From Pseudomonas sp. NFACC02 (GTDB taxonomy: Bacteria > Pseudomonadota > Gammaproteobacteria > Pseudomonadales > Pseudomonadaceae): a stretch of DNA of 64,000 nucleotides. Below the pieces are notes generated by a model. The model ran no database searches and was not told the origin of the DNA. It saw only the letters and a program-made list of their open reading frames with translations. The position numbers and the translations under genes were made by a program. Shown piece after piece: positions 18,408 through 26,528 of the stretch. The DNA lies in NCBI RefSeq assembly GCF_900110765.1, contig NZ_FOEO01000017.1:53632-117631 (forward strand), in the 5' to 3' direction. The stretch's first letter is position 1. Each line of letters opens with the position of its first letter.

Positions 18408-19823
18408 TTAACGAATGTGTGGGCCGATGAATCGGCTCTTGGCTTGAATTTCGGTTCCGCTGTTTTCGATGTCCTTGAGGATGAACGTCACGTCGTTGGT
18501 ACTCGATGGCAGTTGCTCCGGTGAAACCGACAGCTCGACCGGCTGGGTGAGGATCTCGCCGGCGGCAACCCTGATCTCGCGGCGGCCTTGCAGTTTAAGG
18601 TCCGGCAGGCCAGTGGCATCGAGCACGTAGGTGTGATCGACCTGATCCTTGTTCATCACTTTCAGGCTGTAGACGTTCTCGATGCGCCCTTCGGCGTTCT
18701 CGCGGTACAGCACGCGGTCTTTGCTGACGTCGAAGCCCACCAGCGAACGCGTGAAAAATGCCCCGGTCAGCGCGCCGATCATCACCACCAGCACCACGGC
18801 ATACCCGATCAGACGCGGCCGCAGTTTGTGCGTGGTTTGCCCGGACAGATTGTGTTCGGTGGTGTAGCTGATCAGGCCGCGCGGGTAGTTCATCTTGTCC
18901 ATGATGGTGTCGCAGGCATCGATGCAGGCCGCGCAACCGATGCATTCGATCTGCAGCCCGTCGCGAATGTCGATGCCCGTCGGGCACACCTGCACGCACA
19001 TCGTGCAATCGATGCAGTCGCCCAGGCCGTGGGCCTTGTAATCCAGATACTTTTTGCGCGGGCCGCGTTTTTCGCCGCGACGCGGGTCATAGGAGACGAT
19101 CAGGGTGTCCTTGTCGAACATCACGCTTTGGAAGCGCGCGTACGGGCACATGTAAATGCACACCTGTTCGCGCAGCCAGCCAGCGTTGCCATAGGTGGCG
19201 AGGGTGAAAAAGCCGATCCAGAAATACGACCAGCCGTCCGCCTGGCCGGTGAAGAGGTCGACCGTGAGTTCACGGATGGGCGAAAAGTACCCGACGAAGG
19301 TCAGCCCGGTCACGAATCCGATCAGCAGCCACAGACTATGTTTGGCGAATTTACGCATGAACTTGGTGGCGCTCATTGGCGCCTTGTCGAGCTTCATGCG
19401 CTGGTTACGGTCACCCTCGGTGACCTTTTCGCACCACATGAAGATCCACGTCCATACACTCTGCGGGCAGGTGTAACCGCACCAGACGCGACCCGCGAAC
19501 ACGGTGATGAAAAACAGCCCGAAGGCGCTGACGATCAGAATGCCGGACAGCAGGATGAAATCCTGGGGCCAGAACGTCGCGCCGAAAATGTAGAACTTGC
19601 GCTCGGGCAGATTCCACCAGACGGCCTGATGACCGCCCCAGTCGAGCCATACCGTGCCGAAATACAACAGAAACAGCACGATCCCGCCGCCGATCCGCAG
19701 GTTGCGAAACACCCCGGTAAACGCCCGGGTATAGATTTTCTCCCGCGAGGCATAGAGGTCGACGGTGTCATCGTCTTTTCCGGGCGGTGGCGTGACGTTG
19801 TGTACCGGAATCTGGTTACTCAT
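18408..19823 (-). CDS. ccoG: cbb3 oxidase accessory protein CcoG (FixG/RdxA)
   Basis: A 471-residue polyferredoxin with about five transmembrane helices. Two [4Fe-4S] ferredoxin motifs are visible, CIDCTMCVQVCPTG near 258 and CIGCAACIDACD near 281, and other cysteines lie in CGYTCPQSVW near 112. The C-terminal periplasmic part is an Ig-like CcoG domain. CcoG reduces copper(II) to copper(I) for the oxidase in other bacteria. It heads the ccoGHIS group; about 106 bp separate it from the metallophosphoesterase gene upstream. Confidence 0.95.
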   Translation of the reverse strand: MSNQIPVHNVTPPPGKDDDTVDLYASREKIYTRAFTGVFRNLRIGGGIVLFLLYFGTVWLDWGGHQAVWWNLPERKFYIFGATFWPQDFILLSGILIVSAFGLFFITVFAGRVWCGYTCPQSVWTWIFMWCEKVTEGDRNQRMKLDKAPMSATKFMRKFAKHSLWLLIGFVTGLTFVGYFSPIRELTVDLFTGQADGWSYFWIGFFTLATYGNAGWLREQVCIYMCPYARFQSVMFDKDTLIVSYDPRRGEKRGPRKKYLDYKAHGLGDCIDCTMCVQVCPTGIDIRDGLQIECIGCAACIDACDTIMDKMNYPRGLISYTTEHNLSGQTTHKLRPRLIGYAVVLVVMIGALTGAFFTRSLVGFDVSKDRVLYRENAEGRIENVYSLKVMNKDQVDHTYVLDATGLPDLKLQGRREIRVAAGEILTQPVELSVSPEQLPSSTNDVTFILKDIENSGTEIQAKSRFIGPHIR

Positions 19824-19929
19824 CGCAGCGTGCTCATCGAAAGCGTCCCACGGCAGTGGAAAGGTGCCTCGGTCAGTACATGCCGACCGGGGTCATTGGG
19901 TTGTTGTGATGCGGCACAGGATACTCCTG

Positions 19930-20931
19930 TCACTTTAGTTTGTTTTCACGTGGGGGCAGGGGGATCACCGCCAGCTCCTCCTTGTTTTGCCAGTCGTTGT
20001 CAGCGACTTTGCTGACTCTGAGCTGACGTGCATTGCGGTCTATCTCTGCGATCAGGTAGGTGCGCTGTGACGCCGAGCCGCTGAGAAACAGTGGCACCGC
20101 CCCGTAGTAATCCGCTTCGTAATAGCGACCCGCGTATTTATGAAGATGCCCTGCGAATACGGCCGTCACCCCAAAGGTCTTGATCATGTTCCTGAAACGC
20201 TGCTGATTCTCGGTGCTGGTCTGCCAGCCATCGGGCTTGTGCATGTTCAGCAAAATGGTCAGGTTGTCGGCCCTTGCACGCTTGAGCTGTTCTTCCAGCC
20301 AGTCAAGGGAGCCCGTTATCCTGAAGTCATACGTCTTCAACCCTTGGCGCGCGTTGAAACGAGTCTCGTAAGTGGGTTGGTTATTCAACTGGATGAGCAG
20401 AACGTCTTCGAACCGCTTGCTGTAGGCGAGGCTGCCGACCCACGTCTGGTTCCAGCGTTTCTCGCTGACGTCCACAGCCATCGTATCGACCTTGTTCTGC
20501 ATCCGGTCACGCAGGTCGAACAAGCTGTCTCGAGCGCAACCGTTGTTGGCACAGTTGCCAATGTTGTTCTGGTAGTCATGATTGCCCAGACCGAAGTAAT
20601 AATCACCGCTCAGATGAGCGTCCAGCGTGCGGTACAGATAATCGCGTTGCCAGCCGTGGCCATAGGCGGTCATGTCACCGTTGATCATCACGGGCACAGG
20701 CTGCTCGGGGTGGGCCTTGCGGAAATCGGCAATGCTCTTGTATTGCGCTTCAATCAATTCGCTCGACAGTTTGCGGTTGTCACTGGCGAGGATGTCTTCG
20801 TCATCATCGCTGTAAGGGGTCCAGGGGTATTGAGGGTCCGAGGCAAACACCAGCCAGGAAGGTGCTGCGTAGGTGTTCAGGCTGGCGAGCAAAAGGCTTA
20901 GTGCGCCCAGTAATCGTGTCCATGTATTCAT
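19930..20931 (-). CDS. Exported metallophosphoesterase, unusual insert in the cco cluster
   Basis: A 333-residue protein of the calcineurin-like phosphoesterase superfamily. ATG 20931 is chosen because it starts a clean Sec signal peptide (MNTWTRLLGALSLLLASLNT, cleavage near YAA-PS). Metal ligands are visible in order: ASDPQYPW (Asp32), NGDMT (Asp86), GLGNHDY (Asn117-His118), LNMHKP and FAGHLHKY. Two cysteines in NCANNGCARD may form a disulfide. Substrate is unknown; the family includes nucleotidases, phosphodiesterases and phosphatases. It lies between ccoG and ccoP on the same strand, with 169 bp before and 106 bp after, so it may read through from cco. This is not a usual member of the cluster. 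Confidence 0.85.
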   Translation of the reverse strand: MNTWTRLLGALSLLLASLNTYAAPSWLVFASDPQYPWTPYSDDDEDILASDNRKLSSELIEAQYKSIADFRKAHPEQPVPVMINGDMTAYGHGWQRDYLYRTLDAHLSGDYYFGLGNHDYQNNIGNCANNGCARDSLFDLRDRMQNKVDTMAVDVSEKRWNQTWVGSLAYSKRFEDVLLIQLNNQPTYETRFNARQGLKTYDFRITGSLDWLEEQLKRARADNLTILLNMHKPDGWQTSTENQQRFRNMIKTFGVTAVFAGHLHKYAGRYYEADYYGAVPLFLSGSASQRTYLIAEIDRNARQLRVSKVADNDWQNKEELAVIPLPPRENKLK

Positions 20932-21133
20932 GTTCTTGTCCGTCCTTGTGAATGCAAACGCCAATCGCGCTTCTGCGCCTTGTACGTAGAGCCTAAGGAC
21001 GTAACCACAAAGTCATGCGTTATTTAATGCTTGAATGTGCCTGGTGGATCCCTGAAGTGTAAGTGTGAGTGACAGGGAAACCGCGCGGATCCTCGCCGGT
21101 GTGCACAGACGAGGACCTGCGTCGGACCATGGC

Positions 21134-22111
21134 CTACTGCGCCTCGGCGGGTTTGTCTCCGTGGGAAAGGCTGTAAACGTAGGCCGCCAGCAGATGCACT
21201 TTGTCGTTGCCTTGCAGCAGTTCCTGCGCGGGCATCTGGCCTTGGCGACCGTAACGGATCGTCTGCTGCAACTGCGCGAAGCTGGAGCCGTAAATGAACG
21301 CAGCCGGATGGGTCAGGTTTGGCGCGCCCATGGCGGGTGTCCCTTTGCCCTCTGGACCGTGGCAGGCCACACAGTTGGCGGCGAATATTTTTTGACCGGC
21401 AACCGGATCGGCCTTGGCATCTTCCGGCAGCTTGCGCCCGTACAACTGGGTCAACACGAATGCCGACACGTCCCGTACGCCTTGATCGCCCACCACCTCA
21501 CCCCACGCGGGCATCACGGCGTGACGACCGCCCATGATGGTGGTCTTGATGGTCTGCGGGTCTCCCCCCCAGCGCCAGTCGGCGTCGGTCAGATTGGGGA
21601 AACCGTAGGCGCCTTTTGCGTCGGACCCATGACACACCGAGCAGTTGGAGGCGAACAGGCGACCGCCCATTTTCAGCGCCTGCGGGTCCTTGGCAACGTC
21701 CTCGATCGGCATCGCTGCGAACTTGGCGAAGATCGGCCCGAACCGGGCGTCGGAGCGCGCCATCTCCTTCTCCCACTCGTGTACGCCGGTCCAGCCGACC
21801 TGACCGTCGGAGAAGGCGATCTTCTTGTCGGTATCGGCGTACTCGTATCCCGGCAGCAGGCCTTTCCAGTTGCCAAGGCCGGGATACAGCACCAGATAGC
21901 CCAGGGCGAAGATGATCGTGGCGACGAACAGCATGAACCACCACTTGGGCAGCGGGTTGTCGTACTCCTCGATGCCGTCGAACGAGTGACCGACGGTTTC
22001 GTCAGTGGTGTCGGCGCGTTGGCCCTTGCGGGTCGCCAGTAGCAGCCAGGTCAGGCAAAAAATCGTCCCCAGCGACAGCACCGTAACGTACAGGCTCCAA
22101 AACGTAGTCAT
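21134..22111 (-). CDS. ccoP: cbb3-type cytochrome c oxidase subunit III (dihaem)
   Basis: A 325-residue membrane-anchored dihaem cytochrome c that brings electrons to CcoN. Two N-terminal helices (about 5-26 and 57-76) precede two class I cytochrome domains with CSVCH at 157-161 and CVACH at 247-251; axial methionines are in [11 protein letters not shown] and GRQGQMPAQ. Its start overlaps the ccoQ stop by four bases. It is the last structural gene of the oxidase operon. Confidence 0.97.
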   Translation of the reverse strand: MTTFWSLYVTVLSLGTIFCLTWLLLATRKGQRADTTDETVGHSFDGIEEYDNPLPKWWFMLFVATIIFALGYLVLYPGLGNWKGLLPGYEYADTDKKIAFSDGQVGWTGVHEWEKEMARSDARFGPIFAKFAAMPIEDVAKDPQALKMGGRLFASNCSVCHGSDAKGAYGFPNLTDADWRWGGDPQTIKTTIMGGRHAVMPAWGEVVGDQGVRDVSAFVLTQLYGRKLPEDAKADPVAGQKIFAANCVACHGPEGKGTPAMGAPNLTHPAAFIYGSSFAQLQQTIRYGRQGQMPAQELLQGNDKVHLLAAYVYSLSHGDKPAEAQ

Positions 22112-22299
22112 TCTTTGTTGCTCCTGGAAGCTTTTGCTTGCTCGAGGTGCTTGATGGCCTCGGGGTCGTCGGCAAAGGGCAGCAGGGTGGCGTCGTCGAA
22201 TTCAGCTTTGCGCCGCGGGCTGAACACCCACAGCGCCAGACCGATGAAGGCCACCATCACGACCACGGTGCCCAGGCCTCGAATCATTCCGATATCCAT
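22108..22299 (-). CDS. ccoQ: cbb3 oxidase small subunit CcoQ
   Basis: A 63-residue single-helix protein; ATG 22299 ([20 protein letters not shown]) is preferred over the GTG/ATG nine bases upstream. The helix is followed by [20 protein letters not shown], the usual CcoQ tail. CcoQ stabilises the assembled oxidase. Its stop overlaps the start of ccoP and it begins five bases after the ccoO stop. Confidence 0.92.
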   Translation of the reverse strand: MDIGMIRGLGTVVVMVAFIGLALWVFSPRRKAEFDDATLLPFADDPEAIKHLEQAKASRSNKE

Positions 22300-22304
22300 A
22301 GCGA

Positions 22305-22916
22305 TCACCGTTTGCTCTTGATGAGGGTGCCCAGGCCCTGAAGGTAGGCCACCAGGGCGTCCATCTCGGTTTTTCCTTTCACGGCGGCGCCCGCACCGGC
22401 GATGTCTTCGTCGGTGTAGGGCACACCGAGGCTGCGCAGGACTTCCATCTTGTGGCCGGTCAGCTTGCCGTCGAGCTTGTTTTCCACCAGGAACGGATAG
22501 GCCGGCATGATGGATTCCGGCACCACGTTGCGCGGGTTGTACAGGTGGGCGCGATGCCAGTCATCGGAGTAGCGGCCGCCCACACGGGCCAGGTCAGGGC
22601 CGGTGCGCTTGGAGCCCCACAGGAACGGGTGATCCCAGACGCTCTCGCCGGCCACCGAGTAATGCCCGTAGCGTTCGGTTTCGGCGCGGAACGGACGGAT
22701 CATCTGTGAGTGGCAACCGACGCAACCGTTGGCGATGAACACGTCGCGACCTTCCAGCTCCAGGGCGGGACGCGGTTTCATGCCTTCGACCGGTTTATTG
22801 GTGACGTCCTGAAAGAACAGCGGAACGATCTGCGTCAGACCACCGATGGCAACGGCGATGACCATGAAGATCGACAGCAGGCCGATGTTCTTCTCGAGCA
22901 TTTCATGTTTGATCAT
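22305..22916 (-). CDS. ccoO: cbb3-type cytochrome c oxidase subunit II (monohaem)
   Basis: A 203-residue monohaem cytochrome c. An N-terminal helix (about 11-33) anchors it, and the haem is bound at CVGCH (65-69) in [14 protein letters not shown]; the axial Met is in [10 protein letters not shown]. Its ATG overlaps the ccoN TGA (ATGA at 22913-22916 on the minus strand), showing translational coupling. Confidence 0.97.
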   Translation of the reverse strand: MIKHEMLEKNIGLLSIFMVIAVAIGGLTQIVPLFFQDVTNKPVEGMKPRPALELEGRDVFIANGCVGCHSQMIRPFRAETERYGHYSVAGESVWDHPFLWGSKRTGPDLARVGGRYSDDWHRAHLYNPRNVVPESIMPAYPFLVENKLDGKLTGHKMEVLRSLGVPYTDEDIAGAGAAVKGKTEMDALVAYLQGLGTLIKSKR

Positions 22917-24358
22917 CAGTGGGCTCCCACGACAGCGATCCGGGCGGCCTCGTCGGCCTCTTCGGTATTCGAGGCGTACACGGTGCGGAACACGTTGTAG
23001 GCCATGAACAGCATGCCGCTGGCGAAAAATGCTCCGCCGAGGGCGCGCACGATGTAACCCGGATGACTGGCTTGCAGGGCTTCGACAAAGGAGTACGTGA
23101 GCGTGCCGTCATCGTTGATCGCACGCCACATCAGGCCCTGGGTAATACCGTTGACCCACATTGAGGCGATGTACAGCACGGTGCCGATGGTCGCGAGCCA
23201 GAAGTGCGTGTTGATCAGGCCGATGCTGTGCATCTGCGGACGGCCGTAGAGCCGCGGGATCATGTGATAGACCGCTCCGATGGAAATCATCGCCACCCAA
23301 CCGAGGGCCCCGGCGTGTACGTGACCGATGGTCCAGTCGGTGTAGTGCGAGAGCGAGTTGACGGTCTTGATCGCCATCATCGGGCCTTCGAAGGTCGACA
23401 TGCCGTAGAACGCCAGCGAGACGACGAGGAAGCGCAGGATCGGATCGGTGCGCAATTTATGCCACGCGCCGGAGAGCGTCATCATGCCGTTGATCATGCC
23501 GCCCCAGCTGGGCGCGAGCAGGATGATCGACATCACCATGCCCAGTGACTGTGCCCAGTCGGGCAGGGCGGTGTAGTGCAGATGGTGCGGCCCGGCCCAG
23601 ATGTACAGCGTGATCAGCGCCCAGAAGTGAACGATCGACAGGCGATACGAGTAGATCGGGCGCTCGGCCTGTTTCGGTACGAAGTAGTACATCATCCCGA
23701 GAAAGCCGGTGGTCAGGAAAAAGCCCACCGCGTTGTGGCCATACCACCACTGAATCATGGCGTCGGTCGCACCGGAATACGCCGAGTACGACTTGAACAG
23801 GCTCACCGGCAGCGAAATATGGTTGACGATGTGCAGCATCGCCGTGACCACGATGAACGCACCGTAGAACCAGTTACCGACGTAGATGTGCTTGGTCTTG
23901 CGCTTGACGATGGTGCCGAAGAACACCGCCCCGTAGGTCACCCAGACGACGGCCAGCAGAATTGCGATCGGCCATTCCAGCTCGGCGTATTCCTTGGTTG
24001 TGGTGTAGCCCATGGGGAGTGTGACGAGGGCGCCGACGATCACCGCCTGCCAGCCCCAGAAATGGAAGGCTGCCATGCCGTCGGAGATCAGCCGTGTCTG
24101 GCAGGTTCGCTGCACGACGTAATAGGAGGTGGCGAACAGCGCGCACCCGCCGAAGGCAAAGATCACCAGGTTGGTGTGCAGCGGGCGCAGGCGTCCGAAC
24201 GTGGTCCAGGGAAGGCCGAAGTTCAGGTCAGGCCACACAAGTTGTGAGGCGATGAAGACACCAAGCCCCATGCCAAGGATCCCCCAGACCACCGTCATGA
24301 TGGCGAACTGGCGAACGACCTTATAGTTATAAGCAGTCGGACTGATTGCTGTGCTCAT
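22916..24358 (-). CDS. ccoN: cbb3-type cytochrome c oxidase subunit I
   Basis: The catalytic subunit, 480 residues from ATG 24358 ([20 protein letters not shown]); the frame stays open 96 bases upstream but those residues are atypical. Twelve membrane helices are visible, with haem and copper ligands in [12 protein letters not shown] (His), [12 protein letters not shown] (His of CuB), [12 protein letters not shown] (two CuB histidines) and [14 protein letters not shown] (haem ligands). It uses quinol-derived electrons via CcoP/O to reduce oxygen with high affinity and pumps protons. No Anr box was seen just upstream, which fits the constitutive cbb3-1 type of P. aeruginosa. Only one ccoNOQP set is present here. 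Confidence 0.97.
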   Translation of the reverse strand: MSTAISPTAYNYKVVRQFAIMTVVWGILGMGLGVFIASQLVWPDLNFGLPWTTFGRLRPLHTNLVIFAFGGCALFATSYYVVQRTCQTRLISDGMAAFHFWGWQAVIVGALVTLPMGYTTTKEYAELEWPIAILLAVVWVTYGAVFFGTIVKRKTKHIYVGNWFYGAFIVVTAMLHIVNHISLPVSLFKSYSAYSGATDAMIQWWYGHNAVGFFLTTGFLGMMYYFVPKQAERPIYSYRLSIVHFWALITLYIWAGPHHLHYTALPDWAQSLGMVMSIILLAPSWGGMINGMMTLSGAWHKLRTDPILRFLVVSLAFYGMSTFEGPMMAIKTVNSLSHYTDWTIGHVHAGALGWVAMISIGAVYHMIPRLYGRPQMHSIGLINTHFWLATIGTVLYIASMWVNGITQGLMWRAINDDGTLTYSFVEALQASHPGYIVRALGGAFFASGMLFMAYNVFRTVYASNTEEADEAARIAVVGAH

Positions 24359-25229
24359 TCTAAGGTTCCACGGTTTGGGTGTTTTATTAGTGTGGTAACA
24401 GCCGCAACATCGAATTAAGCGTAGACCGTTTGCCGCGCAACGAGCGCGTGACACGGGTCAGAGAAACGACAGATGCGGTTTTTGGCAACCCTCCGCGCAA
24501 CGAGGCGCAGGATTGAGTTGCCCGAGTGGGCCGTCAGGACGGGGGAACAGGACGAGTGAGGCAGCGCGCGTGAGTGCCGAAAACTGGATACAACCCTGCG
24601 GGTGACGAACAGATCGAAGCTGTCTGTCTGCAAGAGGGAAGGAGGGTCGAGCACAATCCTTTCACTGGGCCTGTGGCCAGCTGTCGCCGGACCACCATGA
24701 CGGCAAGCTTAGACGTGAATGGCCGGCGATGGAAGCCGTAAAAACAACTGCGACACTTGGCCGCGCGGGATTGCCGAGGCACCGCGCCCGACTTCAGGGC
24801 GCGGCGCACGACGGTTTCAGAAGATAGCTGAAACGTTCCTCCGCCTGATCTCCCTGTCCTTTGGTGGAGGGTTTCTACGTCTAAAGTTGTATACAAAAGC
24901 CGTCAACTATTGCACTTTTAACCGCCCAAAAATTTGGCCCGAGCTGGCAGAAAATGTCGGCGATCGTTGCGGTTGATCGACCAGAACCGGACAAAAGGCT
25001 ATGCCGGCAATGAAACCGCCCGGTTGTGTGTGGTTTGGGGCGCTCAGCGTGTCGGTGCTTTTATCCGAAGTGCCACGTCAGGGTAAAGACGGAAAGCTGA
25101 ACCGTGGCTGTCTTGGGCGGGTATCTTCACGTCCCGTTCCGGGAACAGGGCACTCTGCGTGACGGAATTCGGGTTCGCCTGCGTCTTCGGCATAATGCGC
25201 AGCGCAACCATCCAGGGTAAGAGGTAAGC
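24359..25229. other. Long 870-bp intergenic region upstream of ccoN
   Basis: No convincing gene. Short ORFs on both strands lack family features and ribosome sites. Noted elements are: two similar segments CCGCGCAACGAGCGC (from about 24432) and CCGCGCAACGAGGCGC (from about 24492), a GC-rich hairpin CGCGCCC/GGGCGCG near 24784-24803, and an AT-rich stretch with the perfect palindrome TTGTATACAA near 24889-24898, typical of GntR-family operators. In P. aeruginosa a second ccoNOQP set lies on this side of ccoN. Confidence 0.6.
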
Positions 25230-25919
25230 ATGACTAAAAGACACGTGACGAGTACGGACGTCGATCGATGTGCACAACTGGCGCACGCCCATGGATGGCT
25301 GTGGAATGCGCCAGCTCCGGCGAAGAACGGGCATACCGCGATCCTGATCCTCGCTCATGGTGCAGGCGCGCCCATGGACAGCGAATTCATGAATGACATG
25401 GCCGAGCGTCTCGCGGACCTGGCCATTGGCGTGCTGCGGTTCGAGTTTCCCTATATGGCACAGCGCCGTATTGACGGCAGCAGGCGTCCACCCAATCCAC
25501 AACCCAGGTTGCTTGACTGCTGGCATGAGGTGTACGCCGCCGTGCGTGCTGCCGTCTCTGGGCGTCTGGCAATAGGGGGCAAGTCGATGGGCGGGCGCAT
25601 GGCAAGCCTGATTGCCGATGACGTCAGCGCCGATGCGTTGGTCTGCCTGGGGTATCCGTTCTACGCCGCAGGAAAACCGGAAAAACCGCGTGTCGCGCAC
25701 CTGGCGGAGCTGAAGACGCCGACCTTGATCCTCCAGGGCGAGCGCGACGCTCTGGGCAATCGTGAAACCGTGGAAACCTACACCCTTTCGCACCAGATCG
25801 ACATCCACTGGGTGCCCACCGCCAATCATGATCTGAAGCCGTTGAAAGCAGCGGGCGTGAGTTATGCAACGTGCTTGCAGGCGTCTGCGGAGCGAATCGC
25901 AAGCTTTCTATCTAAATGA
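25230..25919 (+). CDS. Alpha/beta hydrolase, KANL3/Tex30-like
   Basis: A 229-residue cytoplasmic hydrolase of the KANL3/Tex30 type. The oxyanion segment LILAHGAGAPMDSEFM is near 38-53, the nucleophile elbow is GGKSMGGRMAS near 115-125 (Ser118), the acid is probably Asp in LQGERDALG, and the histidine is in NHDLKPLK. AAGAGGTAAGC just upstream is a plausible ribosome site. Reaction unknown. Its last 12 bases overlap the end of the convergent gene at 25908. Confidence 0.85.
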   Translation: MTKRHVTSTDVDRCAQLAHAHGWLWNAPAPAKNGHTAILILAHGAGAPMDSEFMNDMAERLADLAIGVLRFEFPYMAQRRIDGSRRPPNPQPRLLDCWHEVYAAVRAAVSGRLAIGGKSMGGRMASLIADDVSADALVCLGYPFYAAGKPEKPRVAHLAELKTPTLILQGERDALGNRETVETYTLSHQIDIHWVPTANHDLKPLKAAGVSYATCLQASAERIASFLSK

Positions 25920-26387
25920 AGCAGAGGCCACGCGCTCGTGGGGGCACACCAGGTCGAACATGCCTTCGGACACGCTGAAGTCGATCCATGGCATGGCGAA
26001 CTCGAACGTACCCCTCAGGCGTCCCGTCTCTTGATTGCACTCCAGCAACGTGACGCTACCCTGCTGAAAATCCCGTGAATGATAAATCCGCGCCATCTGC
26101 GCTGGCGTAAGGTGATAGATGGCGGTGATGCGCTCATCCGTTACCAGGTTGTAGGTGCCCGGTTGCAGCGTTTGATCGATAAACAGACCCAGCACCGTGC
26201 GTCGACGGGCGACCTGGCCGACCGCATGGATTTTCCAGATCGCGTGCGTTCGCGCACCGGTCAGTTCCGGGCGCAGGCACGACAGCCCGCTCACGTTGCT
26301 GGCCAAAAACGGCCTGTTGTTCACCGATGCGTAAAAGCGCGGCGTTGCACGCTGTCCCGACGGTGCGCAGGCGATGAAACCCTTCAT
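25908..26387 (-). CDS. Hypothetical beta-rich protein
   Basis: A 159-residue protein that I do not recognise. ATG 26387 (MKGFIACAPSGQ) is chosen because AAGGAG sits at 26397-26402 about nine bases upstream. No signal peptide or membrane helix. The second half, with IYHLTPAQMARIY and GRLRGTFEFAMPWIDFSVS ending in FDLVCP, looks like a beta-sandwich of a kind seen in several Pseudomonas hypothetical proteins (inference from pattern only). It follows the Ig-like repeat gene on the same strand after a terminator, so it is probably separately expressed. Confidence 0.7.
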   Translation of the reverse strand: MKGFIACAPSGQRATPRFYASVNNRPFLASNVSGLSCLRPELTGARTHAIWKIHAVGQVARRRTVLGLFIDQTLQPGTYNLVTDERITAIYHLTPAQMARIYHSRDFQQGSVTLLECNQETGRLRGTFEFAMPWIDFSVSEGMFDLVCPHERVASASFR

Positions 26388-26466
26388 GAATAGATACTCC
26401 TTGTCCCTCGACATTCATCACGGCGACGCGCTGTCAGCCGGAGGCCGGGCAGGTCGGTTGCTGACT

Positions 26467-26499
26467 GAAAACCGGGGACTTCAGTGGAAAGTCCCCGGT
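26467..26499 (-). terminator. Rho-independent terminator of the 871-residue Ig-like gene
   Basis: A perfect 11-bp stem, ACCGGGGACTT at 26471-26481 and AAGTCCCCGGT at 26489-26499, with a 7-nt loop. Read on the minus strand it ends in a short T run (GGTTTTCAG), 30 bases after the stop of the large gene. Confidence 0.75.
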
Positions 26500-26528
26500 C
26501 ACAACGGGTCATTCAGTGGTGCCGAAAC

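Noticed and set aside
24534..24976. Open frames of 85-120 residues in the gap upstream of ccoN
   Set aside because: No ribosome site, no family features, and overlapping frames on both strands without codon preference.
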